Of a DNA stretch of 64,000 nucleotides, positions 17,395 through 25,635 are shown piece after piece. Origin of the DNA: Paroceanicella profunda. GTDB taxonomy: Bacteria; Pseudomonadota; Alphaproteobacteria; Rhodobacterales; Rhodobacteraceae. Location of the stretch: contig NZ_CP040824.1 of assembly GCF_005887635.2 (NCBI RefSeq), positions 48,236 to 112,235 of the forward strand, in the 5' to 3' direction. The first letter of the stretch is position 1. Every line of letters begins with the position of its first letter. The position numbers and the translations under genes are program-made. The notes under the pieces are model-generated. The model ran no database searches and had not been told where the DNA came from. It saw nothing but the letters and a program-made list of their open reading frames with translations.

Positions 17395-17425
17395 CAGATG
17401 GGAGCTACAGCCACTGTAGGTTCAA
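17395..17425 (-). promoter_or_regulatory. MerR-type promoter/operator with 19-bp spacer
   Basis: On the minus strand a -35 TTGAAC (17420-17425) and a -10 CATCTG (17395-17400) are separated by exactly 19 bp (17401-17419). The spacer holds the perfect dyad CTACAG-TGG-CTGTAG (17405-17419). Over-long spacers with a central dyad are the hallmark of promoters untwisted by MerR-family activators, and the sequence resembles known CadR/PbrR/ZntR operators. It drives the metal ATPase gene and lies next to the divergent regulator gene. Confidence 0.85.
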
Positions 17426-17477
17426 GGGGTGCCGCGGGGTTTTTCCGCGCCCCGCTGCAAACAGGAGGAGGGCGGCC

Positions 17478-17906
17478 ATGCACACGATCGGCACGCTGGC
17501 GCGGCGCACGGGCACCCGGGTGCAGACCATCCGCTACTACGAGCAGGTGGGGCTGATGCCCGAACCGGGGCGGACCGCGGGCGGCCAGCGGCGCTATGGC
17601 GACGGGGATCTCGACCGGCTGTCCTTCATCCGCCACGCCCGGCAGCTGGGCTTTTCGCTGGAGGCGATCCGCGAGCTGATCGACCTCGCCGACCATCCGG
17701 GCCGCGATTGTTCGGACGTGGATTCCATCGCGCGGCGGCAGTTGCGCGAGGTCGAGCGCCGCCTGGCGCGCCTCGAGGCCCTGCGGCTGGAACTGCAGCG
17801 GATGGTGCGGGAGTGCCACGGCGGCTCGACCTCCGACTGCCGCGTGCTGGAAGTGCTGCGCGACCATTCCGAATGCCTGACCGACCATGAGCCCGGAACG
17901 CTCTGA
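17478..17906 (+). CDS. cadR: MerR-family metal-responsive regulator (CadR/PbrR type)
   Basis: ATG 17478 follows AGGAGG. The protein (142 residues) has the N-terminal MerR winged helix (IGTLARRTGTRVQTIRYYEQ), the GGQRRYGDGDLDRLSFI block and a long dimerisation helix. The metal loop carries Cys78, Cys113 and Cys121 (ECHGGSTSDC) plus a C-terminal Cys133. That Cys pattern matches Cd/Pb/Zn sensors rather than Cu (CueR) or Hg sensors. It is divergent from the P-type ATPase and almost certainly controls it through the 17395-17425 promoter. The exact metal cannot be settled from sequence alone. Confidence 0.88.
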   Translation: MHTIGTLARRTGTRVQTIRYYEQVGLMPEPGRTAGGQRRYGDGDLDRLSFIRHARQLGFSLEAIRELIDLADHPGRDCSDVDSIARRQLREVERRLARLEALRLELQRMVRECHGGSTSDCRVLEVLRDHSECLTDHEPGTL

Positions 17907-18320
17907 CCGGCGCGCGGCGGAGTGAGGATGCCTGCAGGGCGCGCGGGCATCTGCCTCTCCGCGCAGTGGGGCGAAGCCTGACGCAGCCGGGGGCACGAGG
18001 CGGCGCGGCCCCACGCCGGGTATGTCGCAGGCGCGGACACCGGCGAACCGGTGGCGGGGCGGAACCGGCCTGGTCCGCGAGGTGCAGAGGGTCCTGCACC
18101 GCAGGGCTTGCCGCACCGGTGCAGTGCCGGTCTCCCGCGCGCGGGACGGCGCCGCCGGCGCGGGCAGTCCGGTCAAGATCCGGACAGATCGCGGACTCTC
18201 TTGATCTTCGCGCGGTTGTGATAAGTATTGCCCGGTAACGTCCTCAATTTGCATTTTACACCAGGAAATAACCGCATAATATGTTTGATAGGGGCGGTTA
18301 ACTATTAAGAAAAGTGAATC
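17907..18320 (+). other. Intergenic region with AT-rich leader before the Crp/Fnr gene
   Basis: This 414-bp gap is GC-rich up to about 18200. It then becomes strikingly AT-rich (about 18205-18320), with CATAAT at 18275-18280 as a possible -10 element. The AT-rich part is the likely promoter of the Crp/Fnr-type gene. No gene was found. Confidence 0.45.
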
Positions 18321-19007
18321 ATGACGATGAGGGATCTTGATGCCGCCCTGGCCTTCGCCGCGACGCGGGGCTGGTTTTCGACGCTTGCCGCGGATACCCG
18401 CGAAAAACTCTCCGGAATCGCGCGTTTGCAACGGTTTGCGGCCCGCGAGATCGTCTTCAGCTTCGGCGATCCCGCGGATGGGGTGTTCGGCCTCGTCGAG
18501 GGATCGTTCGAGATCACCATCCCCCGGGCGGACGGTCTCGGGATCTCCGCCTACAGGGCCGACCCGGGGCATTGGATCGGCGACCCGGTGCGGTTCGACG
18601 GGCAGACCCGGCTGGTCACCCTCATCGCCGCCGGGCCCGCGCGCGCGCTGTTCCTGCCGGACCCAGACCTGCGCGCCCTGCTGGCCGATGACCCGGACCT
18701 GCTCGGGGAATTCTGCAGGCTGAACCACCTGAACACCGCGCTGGCGCTGCGGTTGCTTGCCAACCTCGTCAGCCCGCCTTCGGAGGCCCGGATTGCCCTG
18801 CACCTGCTGATGCAGGACGAGGCGCGGGCGCCGGGCGCGCGCGACATCGGGCTGTCGCAGGGCAGGCTCGCCGAGGGCGTGGCCCTGTCCGCCCCGACCG
18901 TGGAGCGGGTGCTCCGGCGGATGCAGGAGAAGGGCATGATCGATCTGTGCTGTGGCCGCATCCGGATCCTCGACCGCGACGCGCTGCGCGCACTCAGCGG
19001 GCGCTGA
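18321..19007 (+). CDS. Crp/Fnr-family transcriptional regulator
   Basis: This 228-residue protein has an N-terminal cyclic-nucleotide-binding-like beta-roll (LQRFAAREIVFSFGDPADGV, about 25-120) and a C-terminal Crp-type winged helix (DIGLSQGRLAEGVALSAPTV, about 170-225). No Cys cluster of the Fnr type is present, and the cAMP-contact Arg/Ser pair is not evident, so the effector is unknown. It is alone in its transcription unit and converges with the LysR gene 46 bp away. An AT-rich promoter region precedes it. Confidence 0.88.
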   Translation: MTMRDLDAALAFAATRGWFSTLAADTREKLSGIARLQRFAAREIVFSFGDPADGVFGLVEGSFEITIPRADGLGISAYRADPGHWIGDPVRFDGQTRLVTLIAAGPARALFLPDPDLRALLADDPDLLGEFCRLNHLNTALALRLLANLVSPPSEARIALHLLMQDEARAPGARDIGLSQGRLAEGVALSAPTVERVLRRMQEKGMIDLCCGRIRILDRDALRALSGR

Positions 19008-19053
19008 GCCGGGGCGCCGCCGGGGTGCCGCCCAGGCCGGTGTGCGCCCGGCG

Positions 19054-19947
19054 TCACGCGTCCCAGCAGGGCGGGTCGCCGATCTGGCGTCGCAGGCTTT
19101 CGTAGAGCGCGTGCACCCGGGCGGAGGAGGTGCGCTGCAACGGGTAGCACAGGAAGAGCTCGGCGCCTTCGGCCTGTGATCCGATGTCGATCTGCACCAG
19201 TCGCCCCGCCGCCACGTCCTCATAGGTGAAGAAGGTGGGCAACAGGGCGATGCCGTGGCCCGCCAGCGTGGCGTGGCGCATGAACAGGCCGTTGTTCACG
19301 CGCAGGCAGCTCCGGGGCCGGACCACCGTCCAGCCCGCCTCGCCGGAGAAGCGCCAGTCCCCGTCGCGGTTGCTGTAGAGGATGCCGCAATGTGCCTGCA
19401 GGTCGGCGGGGCTGCGTGGGGTGCCGGAGCGCTCCAGATAGGCCGGCGCGGCGACGAGGGTGCGCCGGGTGACTGCAAGGCGCCGGGCGACCAGCCGGGT
19501 GTCGAGCACCGGCCCGTGCCGGATCACCGCGTCGTAGCCGTCGGCGGCCACGTCGACGAAGCGGTCGTCGAGGTCCAGCGTGAGGTCGATCTCCGGGTGG
19601 TCTGCCAGGAAGGCGCAGATCGCGGTGCTCAGGTGGAGCACGCCGAAGCTCACCGGGGCCGACAGGCGCAACGGCCCGGCGATGGACCCGCTGCGCTCCG
19701 TGATCTCGGCGGCGGCCTCGGCCACCTCGGCCAGGATGCGCCGGGCGCGGGGCAGGAAGCTCTCGCCGTCGGAGGTCAGCGACAGCCGGCGCGTGGTGCG
19801 CTGGACCAGCCGCGCGCCGAGCGTGCGTTCCAGTTCCACGAGGCGCTCGCTGACGACCGACTTGGCCAGGCCCAGCCGGCGCGCCGCCCCGCTGATCGAC
19901 CCGGCCTCGATCGTCGCGACGAAGGCTGAAATCCCGTCGAGCTTCAC
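19054..19947 (-). CDS. LysR-family transcriptional regulator
   Basis: The 297-residue protein begins with GTG 19947, behind AAGG. It has the N-terminal LysR winged helix (GAARRLGLAKSVVSERLVELERTLGARLVQRTTRRLSLT) and a substrate-binding effector domain (about 90-295, with LRLSAPVSFGVLHL at its start). It is divergent from the secreted alpha/beta hydrolase gene, with 116 bp between the starts. LysR proteins usually regulate the divergent neighbour, so the hydrolase is its likely target. The inducer is unknown. Confidence 0.92.
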   Translation of the reverse strand: MKLDGISAFVATIEAGSISGAARRLGLAKSVVSERLVELERTLGARLVQRTTRRLSLTSDGESFLPRARRILAEVAEAAAEITERSGSIAGPLRLSAPVSFGVLHLSTAICAFLADHPEIDLTLDLDDRFVDVAADGYDAVIRHGPVLDTRLVARRLAVTRRTLVAAPAYLERSGTPRSPADLQAHCGILYSNRDGDWRFSGEAGWTVVRPRSCLRVNNGLFMRHATLAGHGIALLPTFFTYEDVAAGRLVQIDIGSQAEGAELFLCYPLQRTSSARVHALYESLRRQIGDPPCWDA

Positions 19948-20063
19948 CGTCGTTCGCCTTTTCCGAAAAGCAGTTCTGGCCTTTCCCGGCTAGTGGGAAC
20001 GATGGCGCGTGCGCATCTTCGTGTCGAGCGATTTGGCGCTTTGGCTGCAAAGGAGGCTACACC

Positions 20064-20978
20064 ATGCTTCGACCCCTCATGTTCACCCTGGGCCTCGCGG
20101 CCGCGGCACCCGCACTGGCGCAGGTCCGGCCGTTTCCGCCCAGCTTCGACGCGCGTGACATCGCCACGAACGCAACGACGCTGCATGTGCGCGTCGGCGG
20201 CAGCGGCCCGGCGGTGGTGCTGCTGCACGGCTATGGCGAGACCGGCGACATGTGGTCCCCGCTCGCGGAGGACCTCGCCCGTGACCACACCGTGATCGTG
20301 CCCGATCTGCGCGGGCTCGGCCTGTCGGCCCGCCCGGCGGGCGGCTACGACAAGAAGACCCAGGGCGAGGACATCGCCGGCGTGCTGGACGCGCTCGGCG
20401 TCGGCGAGGTGGATCTCGTCGCGCATGACATCGGCAACATGGTGGGCTTCGCCTTCGCGGCGGAGCACCGCGACCGGGTGAAGCGCCTGGTGCTGATGGA
20501 CGCGCCGCTGCCCGGAGTGGGCCCCTGGGAGGAGATCCTGAAGAACCCGCTCCTGTGGCACTTCCGCTTCGGCGGGCCGGACATGGAGCGGCTGGTGGCG
20601 GGGCGTGAGCGCATCTACCTTGACCGGTTCTGGAACGAGTTCTCCGCCACGCCGGCGAAGTTCACCGAAGCCTCGCGCGAGCATTACGCCGCGCTCTACG
20701 CGCTGCCCGGGGCCATGCACGCGGGGTTCGAGCAGTTCAAGGCCTTCGACCAGGACGCGCTGGACAACCAGGCCTTCCTGGCTGAGGGCAAGCTCGCCAT
20801 GCCGGTGCTGGCGGTGGGCGGAGACCATTCCTTCGGCTCCGGAATGGCGGATGTCGTGCGGTTCGCGGCGACGGACGTGCAGGGTCTGGTGATCGGAGAC
20901 GCCGGCCACTGGCTGATGGAAGAGCAGCCCGACGCCACGGTCGCGGCCGTCCGGGCCTTCCTGGACGAGGCCCGCTGA
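20064..20978 (+). CDS. Secreted alpha/beta hydrolase (epoxide hydrolase/dehalogenase-like)
   Basis: A strong AGGAGG precedes ATG 20064. The 304-residue protein begins with a cleavable signal peptide (MLRPLMFTLGLAAAAPALAQ, likely cut after ALA), followed by an alpha/beta hydrolase fold. VVLLHGYGETGDMW gives the HG oxyanion region. The nucleophile elbow VAHDIGNMVG has an Asp nucleophile, as in epoxide hydrolases and haloalkane/fluoroacetate dehalogenases rather than Ser esterases. GDAGHWLMEEQPD holds the catalytic His. Periplasmic location is unusual for that subgroup. It is divergent from the LysR gene, its likely regulator. The substrate is not known. Confidence 0.88.
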   Translation: MLRPLMFTLGLAAAAPALAQVRPFPPSFDARDIATNATTLHVRVGGSGPAVVLLHGYGETGDMWSPLAEDLARDHTVIVPDLRGLGLSARPAGGYDKKTQGEDIAGVLDALGVGEVDLVAHDIGNMVGFAFAAEHRDRVKRLVLMDAPLPGVGPWEEILKNPLLWHFRFGGPDMERLVAGRERIYLDRFWNEFSATPAKFTEASREHYAALYALPGAMHAGFEQFKAFDQDALDNQAFLAEGKLAMPVLAVGGDHSFGSGMADVVRFAATDVQGLVIGDAGHWLMEEQPDATVAAVRAFLDEAR

Positions 20979-21480
20979 CGCGCGCCCACCCGCACCGGGC
21001 AGCACCTTCCCGCCTCGGCGCGGCGGCCGGCAAGGGCGCCGCGCCGAAGGGCGGGTTCGCCGGGGGTGTCCGGCGCGGTGAGGGGCGCCGCGCCGATGGG
21101 CGGACTTGCCGAGGGTGTCCGGTGCGGACAGGGGCCGGCGTGCCGCGCTGCGCCTGCGTGCCCGGCCCCCTTGCGCCCGGACCCGGCCTGACACTGATCA
21201 GGTTGACGGTCCGGGAGGCGGCGGGCATTTCCGCCCCGCCGGCACCGCTCCGCCGGCACCGCCCCGCACGGCGGCGCGCGGTGCCTGGGCTGCCGCTCCC
21301 CCCCGGCCGGGCGGCTCTGCTCCGTGCGCGACGGTGCGGGCATCGACGGGTTGCCCGCTTCCTTCCGGCGGGGCGAACCTGCTCTGCGCGCGGCGGGGCA
21401 GGCGTGGCGAGCCGGACCGGCCGTCCTCGGTTCGCGGAGGGGCCCGCCGCGCGCGGGGGGCCGGAGGGGTGCGGCGGGCG
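20979..21480. other. Intergenic region with a 49-bp imperfect tandem duplication
   Basis: This 502-bp GC-rich stretch lies between the convergent hydrolase and MarR genes. The only structure found is the two-copy 49-bp repeat at 21034-21131. No gene was found. Confidence 0.45.
21034..21131. repeat. 49-bp imperfect tandem repeat, 2 copies
   Basis: Copy one (21034-21082) and copy two (21083-21131) both begin GGGCGCCGCGCCGA and share GGGTGTCCGG in the second half, with about eight scattered differences. The divergence implies an old duplication. It lies in non-coding DNA between convergent genes, and no function is evident. Confidence 0.75.
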
Positions 21481-22146
21481 TCAGCCGTCGCCGATGGCGT
21501 CGATCCGTGCGCCCCAGAGGTCGATGAAACACTCGAACTGCTCGGCGAAACTGGCAACCATTTCCGGGGGCCAGCCGTCCAGCGCCTCGCCGATGAGCCG
21601 GTGTTTCACGCTGCGCATCTCGGCATGCAGGCGCTCGCCCAGTTCGGTGCGCACCACCAGGCTGGAGCGCGCGTCGCTGGGCGAGGCCACGCGGGCCAGC
21701 AGGCCGCGCGCCACCATTTCCGAGATCAGCCGGCTGGCGCGCGACGGGTCGATGCGCATCGCCCGCGCCACCGCGCCGACCGTGGTTCCCGGGCAGTCCG
21801 TGGCGGCTTCCGGGCCGGCAGGCGCCGAAAGCCCGGCCCCGCCGGGCGCAATGCCCGCACCCTCGGCGGAGACCGCCGCGCCGCCCCCGCCGGCGGCCGG
21901 GGGTGTCGCGCCGTCGAACGGGGCCGCAACGGGCGCCGCTGCGCTGTCCGGTGAGGCGGTCGCCCCGGGGTCGCAGCCCGGCACCAGGGTGAGCACGTCG
22001 ATGAAGGAGAGCTCGGCGCCGGGGGCAACGTTGGCGATCGCGACCCGGCTGATCACCCGCCGCCCCGTGAGCACGCGCAGGCGCCCCAGTGCGCGCGAGA
22101 TGCGGTGGATGTCGGGTTCGGCAGGGGCTGGCGTGTCACGCGTCAT
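21481..22146 (-). CDS. MarR-family regulator with low-complexity insertion
   Basis: This 221-residue protein has the MarR winged helix TTVGAVARAMRIDPSRASRLISEMVARGLLARVASPSDARS and flanking dimerisation helices. About 60 Ala/Gly/Pro-rich residues (about 57-118; 21793-21978) are inserted between helix two and the recognition helices, where family members have only a few residues. The conserved parts on both sides are intact, so the fold is probably retained with an exposed loop. It is divergent from the DHA2-family efflux pump gene, a classical MarR-pump pairing. A dyad over the pump promoter at 22410-22430 is the likely operator. Confidence 0.85.
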   Translation of the reverse strand: MTRDTPAPAEPDIHRISRALGRLRVLTGRRVISRVAIANVAPGAELSFIDVLTLVPGCDPGATASPDSAAAPVAAPFDGATPPAAGGGGAAVSAEGAGIAPGGAGLSAPAGPEAATDCPGTTVGAVARAMRIDPSRASRLISEMVARGLLARVASPSDARSSLVVRTELGERLHAEMRSVKHRLIGEALDGWPPEMVASFAEQFECFIDLWGARIDAIGDG

Positions 22147-22279
22147 GAAGCGGAGGGCTTTCGTCGGGATGTCCCGCAGTGCGGGGGGCAGGGAACGGGC
22201 GGCGCCGGCCGGGGCGGGCGGACAGCCCGGGCGAAGGCAGGAGCGGAAGCGGCAAGGGCGGGGTGGTGGCGGCCCGGGC

Positions 22280-22341
22280 GGGCGAAGTCAGGTTGGACGG
22301 CGGCATGGACGGGCGAAGGCGGGTTGGGAGGCGGTATGGGC
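22280..22341. repeat. 31-bp imperfect tandem repeat, 2 copies
   Basis: Copies at 22280-22310 and 22311-22341 both begin GGGCGAAG and end near CGGYATGG, differing at about six positions. They lie upstream of the MFS promoter. No role is evident. Confidence 0.65.
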
Positions 22342-22401
22342 GGGAGGGCGGCGGCCGGAACGCCGGTGGCGCGGCGCGGACGAAAGGGTGGATATGTGCT
22401 G

Positions 22402-22432
22402 TTGACATTTATATGCTGTCCGCACATATATT
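22402..22432 (+). promoter_or_regulatory. Promoter with 6-bp-arm dyad for the MFS pump (candidate MarR operator)
   Basis: TTGACA at 22402-22407 and TATATT at 22427-22432 form a promoter-like pair with a 19-bp spacer. The dyad TATATG (22410-22415) / CATATA (22425-22430), with 9 bp between the arms, lies inside it. A further ATATGTGCTG copy lies just upstream at 22392. Binding by the divergently encoded MarR protein would occlude the promoter. AT-rich islands in this genome generally mark regulatory DNA. Confidence 0.65.
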
Positions 22433-22478
22433 GCAAGCTTCCCGGAGGCCCAGGGCCGGACCGGCAGCGACCAGCCTT

Positions 22479-22518
22479 CGACCTCCCGACCTCCCGACCT
22501 CCCGACCTCCCGACCTCT
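22479..22518. repeat. 8-bp tandem repeat (CGACCTCC) x 5
   Basis: Five consecutive octamers, the last ending in CT instead of CC, lie 25 bp before the MFS start codon in the presumed 5' leader. Slippage here would change leader length but not a reading frame. CT-rich leader sequence replaces a normal Shine-Dalgarno in this gene. Confidence 0.8.
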
Positions 22519-22543
22519 CCGCACCCTTCTCCCGGATCCCCCC

Positions 22544-24094
22544 ATGCTGCCCCACCCCTCTCCCGAAACCCCGACGGGGCTCACGCGTCGCCGCCGTCTG
22601 GTGGTGTTCTGTTTCCTGATGATGGCGTTGCTGATGGCGACGCTGGACAACATGATCGTCTCCACCGCGCTGCCGACGATCGTGAGCGAATTCGGCAGCA
22701 TCGAACGCTTCGGCTGGGTGGGGGCGGGCTACCTTCTGGCGCAGAGCGCGATCATGCCGGTTTACGGCAAGCTGGGAGACCTGTTCGGGCGCAAGTACGT
22801 GATGATGTTCGCGGTTGCGCTGTTCGTGGTCGGCTCGCTCGCCTGCGGGATGGCCTGGTCGATGGACAGCCTGATCGCGGCGCGGGTGCTCCAGGGGCTG
22901 GGCGGCGGCGGCCTCATGGTGTCGATCTTCTCGATCAATGCCGATCTGTTCGAACCGCGCGAGCGCGCGACCTACCAGAGCTTCTCTAGCCTGGTGCTGA
23001 TGGCCTCCGGCTCCATCGGGCCCACGCTGGGCGGCACGATGAGCCAGATGTTCGGCTGGCGCTCGATCTTCCTGATCAACCTGCCCATCGGCATCGTGGT
23101 GCTGATCGCGCTGTTCGTGCTGCTGGAGAACCGCCGGCCGCAGCGCCAGCCCAGGATCGACTTCGCCGGCGCCGCCACACTGGCGCTCGCCATCGGCGCC
23201 ACGGTGCTCTGGGCCGACGGCTCGCAGCTCTTCGGCGGGTTGTTCGGCGCGACGGGCCTCGGGGTGCTTGCGCTGGCCGTGGTCTCGGCGGTGCTCTGGG
23301 TGCGCATCGAGCGGCGGGCGCCGGAGCCGGTCGTGCCGCTGCGGCTGTTCGCGGACCCCACGTTTCCGCTGCTGCTGGTGGTGGCACTCGCCTCCGGCGG
23401 GGTGGCGATCGGGCTGGTGAACTTCCACGGGCTGTTCCTGCAGATGACCACGGGCCTCTCGCCCGCCCATGCCGGGCTGTTCTTCATCGCGGTGACCGGG
23501 GGGATTGCCGCTGGCTCGCTCAGCGCGGGGCGAGTGGTGGCGCGCACCGGGCGCTACAAGCCGGTGCTGGTGGCCGGACTGTGCCTGTCGGTGGGAATGC
23601 TGCTGATGCTGTCGCAGATGCATGCCGGCACGCCGCTGTGGCTGGTGGCGGTGGCCTTCGCCGGGCAGGGGCTGGCGGTGGGGATGGGCCAGCAGGCGCC
23701 GGTGATCGGCGTGCAGCTCGCCGCGCCGCAGCGCGACATCGGCGCGGCGACCGGCGCGGTGACGCTGTGCCGGATGGCCGGGGCGTCGCTGGCGATCTCG
23801 GTGTTCGGCGCCATCATCTCGGCCCGGCTGGCGGGCAGCGACATCGTGGTGCCGGGCGTGGCCGAGCCGGCGGGCATCGCGCCCGACCTGCTCGCCACCC
23901 TGCCCGAGAGCAGCCGCGCGGCAGTGGGGCTGCTGTTCTCCGACGCGTTCACCTGGCTCTACATGGCGGCGGCGGGTGTCGCGGCCATCGGCCTCGTGGC
24001 GGCGCTGATGCTGCGGCCGGTGCTGATGCCGGTGCACGGCGCTGCCGTGGCGCCGCCCCGGCCGGCCGGCAACTGCCCCCATCCGGCGGAGTGA
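22544..24094 (+). CDS. MFS efflux transporter, DHA2 (EmrB/QacA) family
   Basis: This 516-residue, 14-helix-type transporter shows LMATLDNMIVSTALPTI (motif D1 of DHA2), GKLGDLFGRKYVMMF (motif A), RVLQGLGGGGLMV (motif B) and GSIGPTLGGTMSQMFGWR (motif C). Members export drugs and toxic organics using the proton gradient. The first 15 residues are cytoplasmic. There is no good Shine-Dalgarno before ATG 22544, only C/T-rich repeats. The divergent MarR gene is its likely repressor. The substrate is unknown. Confidence 0.93.
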   Translation: MLPHPSPETPTGLTRRRRLVVFCFLMMALLMATLDNMIVSTALPTIVSEFGSIERFGWVGAGYLLAQSAIMPVYGKLGDLFGRKYVMMFAVALFVVGSLACGMAWSMDSLIAARVLQGLGGGGLMVSIFSINADLFEPRERATYQSFSSLVLMASGSIGPTLGGTMSQMFGWRSIFLINLPIGIVVLIALFVLLENRRPQRQPRIDFAGAATLALAIGATVLWADGSQLFGGLFGATGLGVLALAVVSAVLWVRIERRAPEPVVPLRLFADPTFPLLLVVALASGGVAIGLVNFHGLFLQMTTGLSPAHAGLFFIAVTGGIAAGSLSAGRVVARTGRYKPVLVAGLCLSVGMLLMLSQMHAGTPLWLVAVAFAGQGLAVGMGQQAPVIGVQLAAPQRDIGAATGAVTLCRMAGASLAISVFGAIISARLAGSDIVVPGVAEPAGIAPDLLATLPESSRAAVGLLFSDAFTWLYMAAAGVAAIGLVAALMLRPVLMPVHGAAVAPPRPAGNCPHPAE

Positions 24095-24681
24095 GCCCGG
24101 GAGACCTCGCGGCCTCTGGCGGTGACGCGAGGGGCTCGCAGCGGGGCGCAACCTCTCCCCACGCCCCGCGGAAGCCCCCCCTTCGGCAAGCCGCGCCATG
24201 GGCAAATCTGCGGGCGAACAGGCCGCGCCGGGCTTCGGCGTTGGAAAACGGGACGCAATCCCGTAGCAGCCGCTCCGTTGCGCCCTCCGGGTTGCCGTTC
24301 AGGCGCACGTGGTCCGGGCCCGCGACGCGGATGGTGCGCCGACGGCGGCACCTCCCGCTCCGCGGAGCGCCCGCGTCCGCATGTCCCCGCGGAAGGGGCT
24401 GGCCGCTACGGAGCCGGGCACAGCCGCGGTGCCGCGACCGCCCGGGATGTCGGGGTGCCACCCGACGGAGAGGCATCGCGCCGCCATGGGGGCCGGCGCG
24501 GTGGCGGAGGAAGCGCGTGGCGCGGGCGCCGCCCGCTGCGCTGTCCGCATTGCGGTCGCCCGGTGCCGGGCGAGGCGCTGTTAACTTGGAATTAAGTGTA
24601 AAAGCAGCAGGTTTCCGGCTGGGGGCGACGGCGGTGATGCGGGTCGCGCCGCGTCAGGGCGGCGGATGATGGGAGTCTGCG
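24095..24681. other. Intergenic region between MFS and radC genes
   Basis: These 587 bp contain no supported ORF. A weak inverted repeat CCTCGCG/CGCGAGG (24105-24111 and 24126-24132) just after the MFS stop could act as a terminator. A short AT-richer stretch (about 24580-24610) may be the radC promoter. Confidence 0.4.
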
Positions 24682-25635
24682 ATGAGCGGCCGGTTCTCTG
24701 AAAACATGGCAGGCGGCGATCCGCTTGCGCACGGATCCACGGCAATGGCGGGCCCGGCGCGGCGGCGCTCTGCCCCGGCCGAGCTTTCCGCGGAGGCGTT
24801 GCGCGGGCTCGATGACCTCGACGCACGGCTGCCACCCTCGGGAGTTCGGGCGCGGCCCGCTTTCGAGAAACCGGCCCGTGGCGTCCCCGCCGGCCCTCCG
24901 GACCGCCTGTCGCCGGAAGCGGCCGCGGGCGGCGGGCTGATCGAAGGTGCCGACGGCACGCAGCGTCCGCATTACTGGGGCCACCGCGAGCGGCTGCGCA
25001 CCCGATTCCTGACCGGCGGGCACGCGGCGATGCCCGATTACGAGCTGCTGGAACTGCTGCTGTTCAACGCCATCCCGAAGATCGACGTGAAACCGCTGGC
25101 CAAGCGCCTGCTGGCGGAATTCGGAGACCTTACCGGCGTCATCGCGGCGTCCGAATACCGGGTGCTCCAGGTGTCGGGCGCGGACCGCTGGGTGTTCCTG
25201 CAACTGCGCCTGGCGGAGGCCTTCGGCCACCGGATGGCGCAGGTGAAGGTGATGAACCGGGAGGTGGTGTCCTCCTGGGAAGCGCTGATCGCCTACTGCC
25301 GCACGGCGATGGCGCACCGGGACATCGAGCAGTTCCGCATTCTGTTCCTCGACCAGAAGAACTGCCTGATCGCCGACGAGACCCAGGCCATGGGCACGGT
25401 CGATCACGTTCCGGTCTACCCGCGGGAGGTGGCCAAGCGGGCGCTGGAGCTGGCGGCCTCGGCGGTGATCCTCGTCCATAACCACCCCTCGGGGGACCCG
25501 ACGCCGAGCGAGGCGGATGTCGACATGACCCAGCGGATCATGGATGCCTGCAGCGCGATCGAGGTGAGCCTCTACGACCACGTGGTGATCGGGAAGACCG
25601 GCGAGACCTCGTTCCGCACACGCGGGCTGATCTGA
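24682..25635 (+). CDS. radC: RadC family (UPF0758) JAB/MPN-domain protein
   Basis: The protein (317 residues) starts at ATG 24682, behind GGGAG. After about 95 residues of low-complexity N-terminus it has the helix-hairpin-helix-like segment (MPDYELLELLLFNAIPKIDV) and the JAMM metal motif HNHPSGDPTPSEAD (His266, His268, Asp and Ser conserved). RadC was named for DNA repair, but its true role is unresolved; homologues may be metal-dependent hydrolases. Family members are usually about 220-250 residues, so the N-terminal extension accounts for the extra length. It is flanked by long gaps and appears monocistronic. Confidence 0.93.
   Translation: MSGRFSENMAGGDPLAHGSTAMAGPARRRSAPAELSAEALRGLDDLDARLPPSGVRARPAFEKPARGVPAGPPDRLSPEAAAGGGLIEGADGTQRPHYWGHRERLRTRFLTGGHAAMPDYELLELLLFNAIPKIDVKPLAKRLLAEFGDLTGVIAASEYRVLQVSGADRWVFLQLRLAEAFGHRMAQVKVMNREVVSSWEALIAYCRTAMAHRDIEQFRILFLDQKNCLIADETQAMGTVDHVPVYPREVAKRALELAASAVILVHNHPSGDPTPSEADVDMTQRIMDACSAIEVSLYDHVVIGKTGETSFRTRGLI

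Larger units (their letters stand above)
22147..22543. other. MarR/MFS divergent intergenic region
   Basis: This 397-bp region contains a purine-rich stretch with a 31-bp imperfect tandem repeat (22280-22341), a strong-looking promoter with dyad (22402-22432) and an 8-bp x 5 repeat (22479-22518) shortly before the MFS start. It holds no gene. Confidence 0.5.

Noticed and set aside
13979..17419. Very long plus-strand ORF (over 1100 codons) opposite the metal ATPase
   Set aside because: It is antisense to a clear P-type ATPase gene and the protein is Arg/Gly/Ala/His-rich low complexity with no family motifs; such shadows are expected at this GC content.
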